The notes under the pieces: generated by a model
Database searches by the model: none
What the model saw: only the letters and a program-made list of their open reading frames with translations
What the model was told of the DNA's origin: nothing
DNA from: Eutreptiella sp. 'Long Island Sound 2002'
Taxonomy: Eukaryota > Euglenozoa > Euglenophyceae > Eutreptiales > Eutreptiaceae
NCBI GenBank assembly: GCA_964036045.1
Contig: OZ038382.1
Location: 111,994,578 to 112,058,577, forward strand
Direction of reading: 5' to 3'
DNA: 64,000 nt
In this document: in pieces, positions 32,901-40,925 of the stretch
Position numbering within the stretch: the stretch's first letter is position 1
Layout: each line of letters opens with the position of its first letter
Program-made: the position numbers and the translations under genes

Positions 32901-34990
32901 ACGAAGGCACGAAGCTCAGGATGGGTTGTGAACAGCACATCCTCCATCATTCTTTGAAAAAATGAGGGGGCGTTCTTCAATCCCATGGGCATGACGGTCC
33001 ATTGGACTGGGCCACATGGCGTGCACATACAGGTTAGAGGTCTGCTGTCCTTCCTCAACGGCATTTGGTGAAAGCCGTGACGGAGATCCAGCACAGAGAA
33101 CAAACGACCTCTTGCCCTCTTGGCGATTTCCTCCTCAATGAGGGGCAGGGGGTGTGAATCCGCCTTGGTTTCAGCGTTGAGATTGCGAAAATCAACAACC
33201 ATTCGCCAACCATCAATGGTGTTCTGGTCTGCAGGCGGTGGCTTCGGGACTGTGAACGGTGAACAGCACCATTCGCTGGTCATACAACCCTCAAGCCAAC
33301 CAAATTCCCTGAGATTTCTCTCAATGATTTTTCTGAGAATCTCATGTTTGTGTCCATGATTTTCATAAGGGCGCTGTTTTTTTGCCTTGTACCCTTCACG
33401 AAGCTCGATGAAGGCTTCACCGAACTGTCCACGGACAGGGGGGTCTTTGATCAACTTCCCTGAAAGGGTCGAATCCTTCCGTTCCTCAAAAATCTTTTCT
33501 CTTGACCTCGAACACAATTCAGTGTCCACCTGGTCGCCAGGAATTACTGTCGAAAAAACTTTGGCGACTTCTTCGGCTTTGGCAGGAAGAATCTTCTTAC
33601 GGATGTCCCTAAACAGGTCCGTATCCACTGCCTCTTGAAGATAGGTGGGTCGTGTGTCGAAATCCCAGAGATTTTCTTCGCGATCCAGCTCCTCGAAAGG
33701 GTCCATGAAAGCTTCCACAGGGGGTTTTTCATAAAAAACTCTGAATTTGCGGCGCGATTGGAGATTTTTCCTCGCCCGTGCACTGAAGATTCTTTTCGAT
33801 GTCGACCGTATGGGTGAAGAGGGAGCCGAGGCGGATCCATTGGTCGTTGAATCACCTTGGGTATCTGACGAACAAAAATCAGAAAAAATAGATTCATCAT
33901 CAGTACCACGCTCAACCTCAGATTCAGACCCAACACAGGAATCTGTACCAGAATCAGCAGAATTAGAGTCAGAAAGCTTTCCATCCACCAGGAATGCAAG
34001 CGAACTCCAGGAGCGCTGTGGCAGGGGACCTGTGTCGTCCCTGGCATACAGCTTAATCTTCCTGGGAAGTTCGATGTAATCAACACAAATGTCCTGTAAT
34101 TCCTGAAACCAAGGCTTGTCGTCCCATAAGGGCACAACCAAAATTGCCTGGGTTTTATCTTGCTTGATTTTGTGGATGACCTGCTGGATTAAGTGAAACG
34201 GAGGATTAATCCACAACTTCTTGTCCCATTTGTGGGTCCAAGCGTCGCTGAAGTGCTTGTCAAAGCGCTTGTTCGTGCGGTTAGCAAATGCATCATACTG
34301 AGGCCAAAATGAATGATGTTCATGAAAATATTCACAAATTGCATCGCGCCATTTGTCGACAACTCTGTAGGATGAAGAGTGCCAGCGCGAAGGGCGTCGT
34401 GGCTGGGAATCCCTACGAAGACATTCTAACTCTTGGGAGTAATCGGCACTCCCATTCACCTCTGCAATGGTGACATCTTCACCAAATTTTGGTGTCACTT
34501 TTTGCTTCAAAAATTCTTCTGCACTTTTAAACCCTGCGTGCAAAAAACGAAATTCAGGACGCTCCAAGGGACCTGACTCCAGCAAAAAACAACGACGATG
34601 ACCTACGGGCGCTACCCTGTTCTTGCGAAGCCAAGGATGCCCCAAATAAAGGTCATATTTTATGTCAGCACGGTAGAAGTAGTCATCCTTAAGGACAACT
34701 TCTTCCACATTTTGCTCTTCCCAAAGGTCTTGAGCGACCAAATGGGTGGATATATAACAACCGCGTTGCCCACCTGCGAGAGAATGTCCAGAAACTCCCT
34801 CGAGGGTAACAGGATGAGGCGACTCGAACACGCAGTCGTCGGGTAAGAAGGAGTTGGATTGGAGATTTACCTCTGATCCATTATCACACAAACAGGTGGC
34901 GAGGTGGAAATTTCCCTTGCAATCAGAGACCCACAGCTTTGTGACAAACTGACGAGCCCTGTGCTTGGACTGTACACCAACCTCGTCCAC
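29936..34990 (-). CDS. pol: Element C pol polyprotein (1684 codons; frame open upstream to the gag UAG)
   Basis: Domains in order: retropepsin-like fold with CDNGSEVNL (D36; DNG instead of DTG/DSG) and YDLYLGHPWL; a Dam/DIRS-like domain (about 208-336; YDAFANR, NPPF at 262-265, ILVVPLWDDKPWF, AFLVDGK); an acidic linker; RT with the YIDD site; RNase H (RTDAS, TDHRS, VADALSR); integrase with D (TSDFFYL), D (TDSGKEYTS) and E (LPGERAGRS); a GPF motif (LWEGPFAV); a chromodomain (FLCEWRGF, NNWEPAQSF); then an 88-residue Pro/Arg-rich tail. No internal stop is present. The listed start is a GTG in an open frame, so the protein is probably made as a Gag-Pol fusion by UAG readthrough at 35120. Confidence 0.95.
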   Translation of the reverse strand: MDEVGVQSKHRARQFVTKLWVSDCKGNFHLATCLCDNGSEVNLQSNSFLPDDCVFESPHPVTLEGVSGHSLAGGQRGCYISTHLVAQDLWEEQNVEEVVLKDDYFYRADIKYDLYLGHPWLRKNRVAPVGHRRCFLLESGPLERPEFRFLHAGFKSAEEFLKQKVTPKFGEDVTIAEVNGSADYSQELECLRRDSQPRRPSRWHSSSYRVVDKWRDAICEYFHEHHSFWPQYDAFANRTNKRFDKHFSDAWTHKWDKKLWINPPFHLIQQVIHKIKQDKTQAILVVPLWDDKPWFQELQDICVDYIELPRKIKLYARDDTGPLPQRSWSSLAFLVDGKLSDSNSADSGTDSCVGSESEVERGTDDESIFSDFCSSDTQGDSTTNGSASAPSSPIRSTSKRIFSARARKNLQSRRKFRVFYEKPPVEAFMDPFEELDREENLWDFDTRPTYLQEAVDTDLFRDIRKKILPAKAEEVAKVFSTVIPGDQVDTELCSRSREKIFEERKDSTLSGKLIKDPPVRGQFGEAFIELREGYKAKKQRPYENHGHKHEILRKIIERNLREFGWLEGCMTSEWCCSPFTVPKPPPADQNTIDGWRMVVDFRNLNAETKADSHPLPLIEEEIAKRARGRLFSVLDLRHGFHQMPLRKDSRPLTCMCTPCGPVQWTVMPMGLKNAPSFFQRMMEDVLFTTHPELRAFVSVYIDDIIIATEGEGLTEAELVALHEKQLNQVLDILDANQLICGPKKGKLFLKSVEFCGSLLENGTRRPSPGKLVAIQKWKRPETITELRGFLGCCNFYHTFVPNYAKFAAPLTELLKVGRDAGKAGSKVRVKWTDECEEAFHHLKAALCEVATLHVPQFDRPFYIRTDASRYAIGAVLEQVDEATGDHYPLAFWSRKLAPRQMQWSPREQETYAIICALKKYQSWVGTNRVEVLTDHRSLEYWATEHIDTVASPAGRRARWHEFLSLFDLHVSYLPGKHNTVADALSRWAYPASEGLQSTNIHGTEQDRHVIIEWDQEEKKLIQRACMQCAVKQHALPCHDITAISDPAHAHEICTKTMKVVENVTDPSTGSVKRFDYTRRVNRFRLIQGIKRRDPAKTPALPKDSLIIRDWTSDYLQDPMFKEVFGNLKSKDAHRDGIFAEYSLDGGKLWMEGKLCVPDALAPRVLNWWHKWESPHAHGRRLWSMIKHRLFGSRLYTHCMKVAAGCAQCAVSTPPSAKKHGHLRPHPIPERLFNRVTSDFFYLGELDDEECHWTNKKVNGVLLIQCRHSGYIQVLPCNIESMTGKAAAKWCAQTWMGGWDVPSEVVTDSGKEYTSEWWRELCARLGIHHLRCEIHSHRALPGERAGRSVINMLRKELASEKDFHWLEVLFALLRRYHNTPLYHGLSPNEIVFGRKKCWWNMPLNIPRPCKDASLFLDEVQRADKSVSKLIEKHQADWLWVQNQGRKNPHNFEVDDRVWLRKSETTLDGDDKLLPLWEGPFAVTARLGENRWRIRVDVSREIDVSGDRLKREIPSPKDRVKPLFWTAKHLSDRVIEGGKYELKRIVEARRDAKGEWEFLCEWRGFDPSHNNWEPAQSFVHGYTKGFIDFLKKHPEIGVLLTDCLSKPDRQVESDGKRPVVNRDPAFYGPQQPHSRADPSIPPPAVRPAQEPNEDQASSSAADLQRPSRTRARPDRLVVTCIRAWPN
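33983..34369 (-). other. Dam/DIRS-like accessory domain in element C pol
   Basis: About 129 residues between protease and RT. The order DxFA, then a Trp-rich stretch (WTHKWDKKLWINPPF), a helix, a hydrophobic strand ending VPLW, then PWF and AFLVDG resembles two things known to me: phage-type Dam N6-adenine methyltransferases (core N/D-PP-Y/F) and the domain that follows RNase H in DIRS-type elements. The NPPF core is intact here. The assignment rests on pattern reading alone. Confidence 0.55.
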
Positions 34991-35119
34991 TACAACAGAA
35001 GGATCCGCTGCCGGATCCAGGGGAGAGGAGACAAGCGACCCTACATCAAGTAATGGTCGATCAGGAATTTGGGGATCATGCCTGAAATCGCCTGGGGAGG
35101 GACGATTTTCGTGGCTCCC

Positions 35120-35122
35120 CTA
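35120..35122 (-). promoter_or_regulatory. Candidate readthrough stop (UAG) between gag and pol of C
   Basis: Gag ends GGQNA-TAG followed by GGG AGC CAC GAA. The same frame stays open for 43 codons until the first near-start codon of pol and then through all of pol. The context TAG RGG AGC C matches that in B. Confidence 0.6.
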
Positions 35123-38100
35123 GGCGTTCTGACCTCCAGCGGCTGCGTTAACGTTGTGGACACAGCCTGTTTCGTCGATCCATTCCTCTTGGAACGGATC
35201 ATCCGCTGGATTCAGAGCATTTTCGACGTAATCTCGATCCGCATCAGACACCTGGTCTGCACCTGAGACCTGATCCACACGATGATTTCCCTTTCCACGT
35301 CCACGGCCACGGCCGCCGGATGATGGACCACCACCGTCGCCACGCCCTCTGCCCTTACCAGAGAAGGGGGTTCCCGAAGGATTTCCCTTACCTTTACCCT
35401 GTGATCCTGGAGCATTTCCTTTGTTTGTACCGGATTGAGGGGTTTGGCCTGGATTTCGATTTCCGCCTCCGGCGTTGACATTGGGACCTGTCTGGCCGTT
35501 TGGCTGTCCACCGGAGCCGGATGGAGTGCGATTCCCTTTGCCTTGGGACCCGCCAGGGCCTCCGGTATTTTTGTTCCCGCCGGAGGGAGTCGAATTACCC
35601 TTTCCCCCCTTAGCACCATGCACCTGCCTGTCATTCCTGTCTGAATTCTGAGGATTACTGACATTTTCACCAATCATCTTGTGATCGTAAGCAGACCATC
35701 GGTGATTAGCGGTGGAATGTGTCTTAGCTCGGTTCGTAGAACCTAAAAGAAGACAGATGCTACAATGATCCTGAACATTCCGGGTGTCATTCACCTTTTT
35801 GTTGCCCTTTTGGGCCCCATTTTGGCTGTTTTGCTGGGTATTCCTGTTTCCCCCAAGACCCTCGTGGAAATTTTGATTGGCGGCGTCAGCGAGCCTCTCA
35901 ACCTCTTCCCACAGTTCCTGCGGAGTAAACGAGAACACCCAGTTCCTGGCCTTCAGACGATTGCCATGGAAGCTTACTCCCCTATTGAGGACTTGGACAA
36001 ACAAGTCCCGGTCCTCGTGTTCATTGAACTTGATTTTCCACGTGTTTTCAGTGAATTTCACCTTGGTAAACGACGTGGGGGAGCACTTTTGAAGTGCCTC
36101 CCTGACGGTAAACCGGTTCGCCGAGGCGTCAAAGCCATCGATCTCCGCCCACCAGGTCTTGACCTTTTCTTCGGACTGTCGATTCCGAAGGGTGGCGGCG
36201 GTTTCTGAGGGGATCTTGTCAAAAATCAGATTTTTCAGCTCGGCACTAGAAAATTTTTCGCCTGAATGTTCAGATTCTTCTACGAGATTCCAGAAGCGCT
36301 GTCTCTTGTCCTGCACTTCGTGCAAGATTAAGCGCGAGAATGAGGGAAAATTCTTCAACATCTGGTGGTAATGGTCCTCAGGCAGCCGGGATCCACGTAC
36401 CTCCAACTGTTCCCACACCTCATCAAAGGTAAGGGGGGAACTTGAATCTTCACGATCACTCCAGGTTCTGAGCCAAGTATTGGCCGGCGCTCCCTCAAGG
36501 CAGTCCAGAAGGGCCATCAGGAACTGATCATCCTGGAGTTTTTGAGTCTTAACCCACAGTTTAAATTCCCTTTGGAACTGAGGCCAACGTCTGGGGTTCC
36601 CATTATACTTTGGTTGCTTGGCAACCTGACGGAGTCGCAATGAAGTGGGATTTAGGAGTGAATCCAGCCCAACGCCGGCCGTAATGGCAGACACCTTGGC
36701 GGCATCATTAGCCACACCAGCTCCGGCGAGGGTCTGGGCGAGCAACATCTGAGCAATTGCGTTGGAATCAACCGCAGGAAGGGTAGTACGGGAGGCAGTT
36801 CTTTTGGCATTCTGAACCTCAGTCCTAGCCTTCGCCGATCTACTCTGTGATCGAGAGATTGTAACCCTTTCCTTTAGCTTAGTCCTGCTGATTCGTGCAT
36901 CGGTGGTCTTAGAGTCCACCGAAGGAGCAATCGAAAAAATTTCTGTCGCCTCCTCCGACGGTTCTGTAGTCTGATCCACCGATGATGCACCCTCAGATCG
37001 CATGTGGGTCTTGAAAAGATCTTTAATTCCCAGCGTCTGAATGATGAGTTGCATTTGATCTTTGAGCAATTGGAGCTCAGAGTCTCGCTGAGATCTGCAA
37101 GAGCAGTCGGCAGGACAGTACATACCGTGTCCTGAAGGGCCTGAGCAGGCTGTCGGACCGCTAATCTCAGTGGTTCGCAGCCAGGAGTCCACTTGGGGAG
37201 CTCCTTCAGTCCTAATTTCCAGGCTTGCCTGCCTAGCTGCCTCTAAGATTCCTTCCTCAACCGCGGCGGCTAGATCGTCGCGGATTGAAACAGAGGGATG
37301 GGGGGCGGAGGGCCCGGCAACCGGTGCCTTGGTCTTCTCCTTCGGGAAGGGGCTTGCCTCCCAGATCTGCAAGAAAATGGAAAAAGATTCATCCTCTTGA
37401 GAACACCACCACATCCTGGTCTTAATTTCTTCTTGAAGGAGGAAAAAATATTCAAATAAAAAATCAGAGGCGATTCTTTCTTGTCCTATCAGCTTAGACG
37501 TGGCTAATAGACACAGGGCCTCAAGCGCCTCAAGGTTACGGGCCACTTCCGAGGACAAATGGTTGTCCCATTGTGCCCATGAGGCTGGTCGATTAAAGGT
37601 AGGTACCTCACCTGGACCACCCATCTCAATGTCGTCAATTTCGGCATCGATGGTCTCGAAATGTGGACATTGGTAGGGAGTATTGGTCCCCGCCAAGTCC
37701 GTAAGCTCCACCGGAGCGTTGCCATTAGCGTAAGCTGGGAGATTCCAGCTGCTTGATGGCCAATTTCGACTGGGATCTTGATTGTAATCTGGGCCTCCAC
37801 AGCTGCTGATTTGTGTCCTTCTTGGGCAATTTGGGCTAGCGCAAGGCATTCCTCTCAAGGCCTCGTTCGCACAGCACCACGGGAGCGTGATGGTTACGTC
37901 TCCGGAGGTTGCGGGGTCGTACTGAGGGGCTAGCTGTGGTTGGGACACCATAGGAACAACATTCAGGTAGCCTCTGCTACCATGAAAGTGCTGCCCTGGG
38001 TCGATGTGGGTGCCGGAGGGCTCGGGGCCGGCAAGACCAGTGGGGCAGGCACGCGAGGAGTCTCCCTGGATGTTGTTATTGGGGTTGGAACCATAGACAC

Positions 38101-38146
38101 GGACACCAACGGAGGCGAGAGCAGCGACAACAGAAGCAAGGTCCAT
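35120..38146 (-). CDS. gag: Element C Gag (1008 aa)
   Basis: The start is ATG at 38146, inside the 5' LTR; the frame passes through the PBS (HFHGSRGYLN spans the LTR-PBS junction). An N-terminal region with Cys pairs is followed by a long Ser/Glu-rich linker, a capsid-like domain (KYNGNPRRWPQFQREFKLWV, DDQFLMALLDCLEG) and a putative zinc-binding motif (HCSICLLLG...THSTANHRW). The C-terminus is strongly Gly/Asn/Lys-rich with RGRG repeats, suited to binding genomic RNA. It is longer than typical gypsy Gag (300-500 aa). An internal Met soon after the PBS is an alternative start. Confidence 0.9.
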   Translation of the reverse strand: MDLASVVAALASVGVRVYGSNPNNNIQGDSSRACPTGLAGPEPSGTHIDPGQHFHGSRGYLNVVPMVSQPQLAPQYDPATSGDVTITLPWCCANEALRGMPCASPNCPRRTQISSCGGPDYNQDPSRNWPSSSWNLPAYANGNAPVELTDLAGTNTPYQCPHFETIDAEIDDIEMGGPGEVPTFNRPASWAQWDNHLSSEVARNLEALEALCLLATSKLIGQERIASDFLFEYFFLLQEEIKTRMWWCSQEDESFSIFLQIWEASPFPKEKTKAPVAGPSAPHPSVSIRDDLAAAVEEGILEAARQASLEIRTEGAPQVDSWLRTTEISGPTACSGPSGHGMYCPADCSCRSQRDSELQLLKDQMQLIIQTLGIKDLFKTHMRSEGASSVDQTTEPSEEATEIFSIAPSVDSKTTDARISRTKLKERVTISRSQSRSAKARTEVQNAKRTASRTTLPAVDSNAIAQMLLAQTLAGAGVANDAAKVSAITAGVGLDSLLNPTSLRLRQVAKQPKYNGNPRRWPQFQREFKLWVKTQKLQDDQFLMALLDCLEGAPANTWLRTWSDREDSSSPLTFDEVWEQLEVRGSRLPEDHYHQMLKNFPSFSRLILHEVQDKRQRFWNLVEESEHSGEKFSSAELKNLIFDKIPSETAATLRNRQSEEKVKTWWAEIDGFDASANRFTVREALQKCSPTSFTKVKFTENTWKIKFNEHEDRDLFVQVLNRGVSFHGNRLKARNWVFSFTPQELWEEVERLADAANQNFHEGLGGNRNTQQNSQNGAQKGNKKVNDTRNVQDHCSICLLLGSTNRAKTHSTANHRWSAYDHKMIGENVSNPQNSDRNDRQVHGAKGGKGNSTPSGGNKNTGGPGGSQGKGNRTPSGSGGQPNGQTGPNVNAGGGNRNPGQTPQSGTNKGNAPGSQGKGKGNPSGTPFSGKGRGRGDGGGPSSGGRGRGRGKGNHRVDQVSGADQVSDADRDYVENALNPADDPFQEEWIDETGCVHNVNAAAGGQNA
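37970..37982 (-). promoter_or_regulatory. Primer binding site of element C
   Basis: On the element strand it reads TGGTAGCAGAGGC, directly after the 5' LTR. It differs from the B site by one base and resembles the initiator tRNA-Met complement with mismatches. Two distinct families thus share nearly the same primer site. Confidence 0.65.
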
Positions 38147-38514
38147 GCTGACTGTGGTCCGGCAGAAAATCCCAGTCTATGAAGAAAATTGAGGGGAATT
38201 ATTCTAAATACATCTGAGTGTCCAAAACTGTCCGAATGAATTTAAATAATCCATTTATGTAAAATTGTATGGCCGATCTGGGCCGCGAGCGCGCGTCAAC
38301 GGCAAATGGCGATTCCAGCTAAAATAGCGGAATGCGGCGGATCTACGGGAAATGGACCGCGGAATCAAATCCGGCATATCAGAAATATATAGGAAATATC
38401 CTGTGACTGAGCTGCGAGGCGGCGAATCCGCCGAAGCAAAGAAAATGACCAAAATGTAGCCAATCTGGGCAGAATGTCTGAAAATCTGAGCAGATGGGGC
38501 TAGCCGCACTTACA
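37983..38514 (-). repeat. 5' LTR of element C (532 bp)
   Basis: It matches 27774-28290 apart from an extra 15 bases near 38251. It contains the gag ATG. The right flank TGGAC (38515-38519) is the target duplication. Confidence 0.95.
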
Positions 38515-38519
38515 TGGAC

Positions 38520-40531
38520 TTGGCGTCGATTGGGCTTGGAGAATTGCCCCATGAAGATGACCTCACAACATAGCAAAATTAGGCAAATCACAACATAGTG
38601 CCCAAAATTCAATTATATACTCAAAAATGCATACGGCAAGTATTCAAATGCTCCATGCATGTGTCAAACCGGAGGGTAATATACAAGGGTGACATAGACC
38701 GAGGTCCATGCCCAAGAATATCCCAGTATTGGCTCCCAAACCCCTCCGGATATACAAATGCCATGCTTCACAAGTCAACTCACGAATTTGAGACTTAATT
38801 TTGTGAGGCCTCGTGTGCCACGCCAAAGTGACCACGTGATCCGGCATATGGTGAGGTGCACCATCGAAGCATATGCCAACATATAAGCAACATACCATAG
38901 TTCACGAATCTCCAGGCACTTTACTGTTAGCCGACCAGTTGAGCATATAAAATACAAAGATGAGCATAAAATGAGGTCAAAAACATGCAAATGTTGCAAA
39001 ATCTAAGATAATCACAATAGTATATAACTTCGCTCACCCATGGTATCAACATATGGTTCAAAACGCAATTGCTTGGGACGACTTGCGAACAATCCCCCCA
39101 AATTGGATCCCCACATGGACGCATAGGGACACCTCCAAACCTCCTCACAACACGCACCATGAAAATGGGAAAATTGATAGTGGCGCTTGTGGGTCGCTCC
39201 GTAAGCCTTCCCACATGCACTATATGTGCGGTAGACTTAGTCTGGCGCTATGGAGCACATCATTAGGACATGGGCAAAGCCTTTGCCCCGTGCGACTCCA
39301 TGTATCTTCCTACAACCGGAGATATATAAAATGGGCGTGAGCATAGCGAAGCACATACCATGCATATGACACATACCCTCAAAAATGGCTCCAACCATGG
39401 TACGTCATGAGCCTCCATGGCCATAACTTCACGTTAAAAATACGTAGGAACCCAATGAAAAGTTTCTATGCAACACCCACACTCACGCGGTACACTCGAA
39501 AGTCGCATTAAAATATTCGGTTGCATGGTCCAAGAGTTATAAATCACTTTCTACCCACTTGACGATTATCCCTTGCTACACCTGTCATGTGTACACATCA
39601 AATGCGTTTGACGCTTTGTAAATTGAGTTGAAACCAAGGCGATTCCAGCCCATATCTCAAAATTGAAATTCCTCGCAGTGAGCCGGAGATATGATCTTTC
39701 CAAGTGGTCTCACGAATCAATTTTGTTTCGCCTATATCTCCAAGAAAAATGAAGGAGACAACAAAAAGAAGGTTGATTCGTGATCGGCGAAAAATGTGGG
39801 ACCACTCGAAATTCACCATATCCAGTGCGGCGACCTTGAAATCGAAAATCCGATTCTGAGTGTCTGGAAAAATCGGATTAATCCTGCGAGTGTATAACAT
39901 GAAAATTGCGGAAGCAACGAACCCTTTTTCTGATGAAATATGACTGTTCATCGGGGTTTCCGCTAAAATATCTGGAAAGAACAGTTAACCAATCGGTTAC
40001 CGCAAAATCGCGAGCCAACTGCCAGTTGCCGATACATTGACAATCAGAACGGATAGCTGAAGAATTACGGAAAATTACTGAAATTACTGAAAAATCGGAT
40101 TAATTATGCGAGTGTATAACATGAAAATTGCGGAAGCAACGAACCCTTTTCTGATGAAATCTGACCCTTCATCGGGGTTTCCGCTAAAATATCTGGAAAT
40201 AACAGTTAACCAATCGGTTCCCGCAAAATCGCGAGCCAACTGCCAGTCGCCGATACATTGACAATCAGAACGGATAGCTGAAAATTTACGGAAACATTAT
40301 GATAAAAAAACCCTGTTGATTCCTGATATTCTGATATATAAATCTCAGCCGGCGGCGCCTCGGTATTGAATATGGCCGCTCATAGCTGGAATGCCCAAGC
40401 CTATCACACTATCACATCAGGTTAGGTCAGGTGGATGGGAGAGTATGATATCAGCCAATGGCGGCTTGCCGGCCCATAGATACACACCCCAGGTGACCCA
40501 AAGATGGCCACGGGGGTCCGAACCGGCTTCA
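38520..40531 (-). repeat. 3' LTR of element D, right part, with an internal 222-bp duplication
   Basis: It continues the D LTR after element C and ends GGCTTCA. A segment starting AATCGGATTAAT at 39871 is repeated from 40093, giving a tandem duplication with a 222-bp offset not present in A or B. A 117-codon frame (39598-39951, minus) matches the frame seen in the A LTRs. Confidence 0.8.
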
Positions 40532-40542
40532 CCCCCCTTCTC
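40532..40542 (-). promoter_or_regulatory. Polypurine tract of element D
   Basis: The element strand reads GAGAAGGGGGG before the LTR TGAAGCC, as in B. The segment 40543-40925 is 3' untranslated element sequence. Confidence 0.7.
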
Positions 40543-40925
40543 AGAGCGTTGTATCCGCTCGTAAACCAATGAAGAGAGGACGGGAGGACCCCAATGGGCT
40601 CCAAATCCCCCCCTGCATGTCCCAAGGACACACGAAGGCCCCACATAGGGCGTAGAAGTCCCCCATGCCCCAAGAGAGGGGTGAGGACACTCATAATCGA
40701 TGCCCTAGGCTATATTCGGTCTCCTCTTGATCTACAACATGAACCAATCGGATCAAAGATAGAGAAACCTCGTTGACCGATCTAAATACGTATACCACAA
40801 TGAAATATATATGTGGAGACCGGGTGAAGAGGATATATGGCCAATCAAGGCCCGAAAATCCCCAGATTAACGCCATCACCCGTCTCCCAATCACAAAAAC
40901 AAACAAAAATACCACGGTGGATCCA

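Larger units (their letters stand above)
27774..38514 (-). mobile_element. LTR retrotransposon C (chromodomain Ty3/gypsy, different family), apparently intact
   Basis: It has TG...CA LTRs at 27774-28290 and 37983-38514, a PBS at 37970-37982, a polypurine tract at 28291-28305, full-length gag (1008 aa) and full-length pol (1684 aa plus a 43-codon leader). The 5-bp target duplication TGGAC is perfect (27769-27773 and 38515-38519). The LTRs look identical apart from a 15-bp segment near 38251 found only in the 5' copy. This is the youngest insertion in the window and the only one that could still be active. Confidence 0.95.

Noticed and set aside
34990-34992. GTG at 34990 as the true start of C pol
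   Set aside because: The frame is open upstream to the gag TAG, so the start is only an artefact of choosing a near-start codon; readthrough fusion is more likely.
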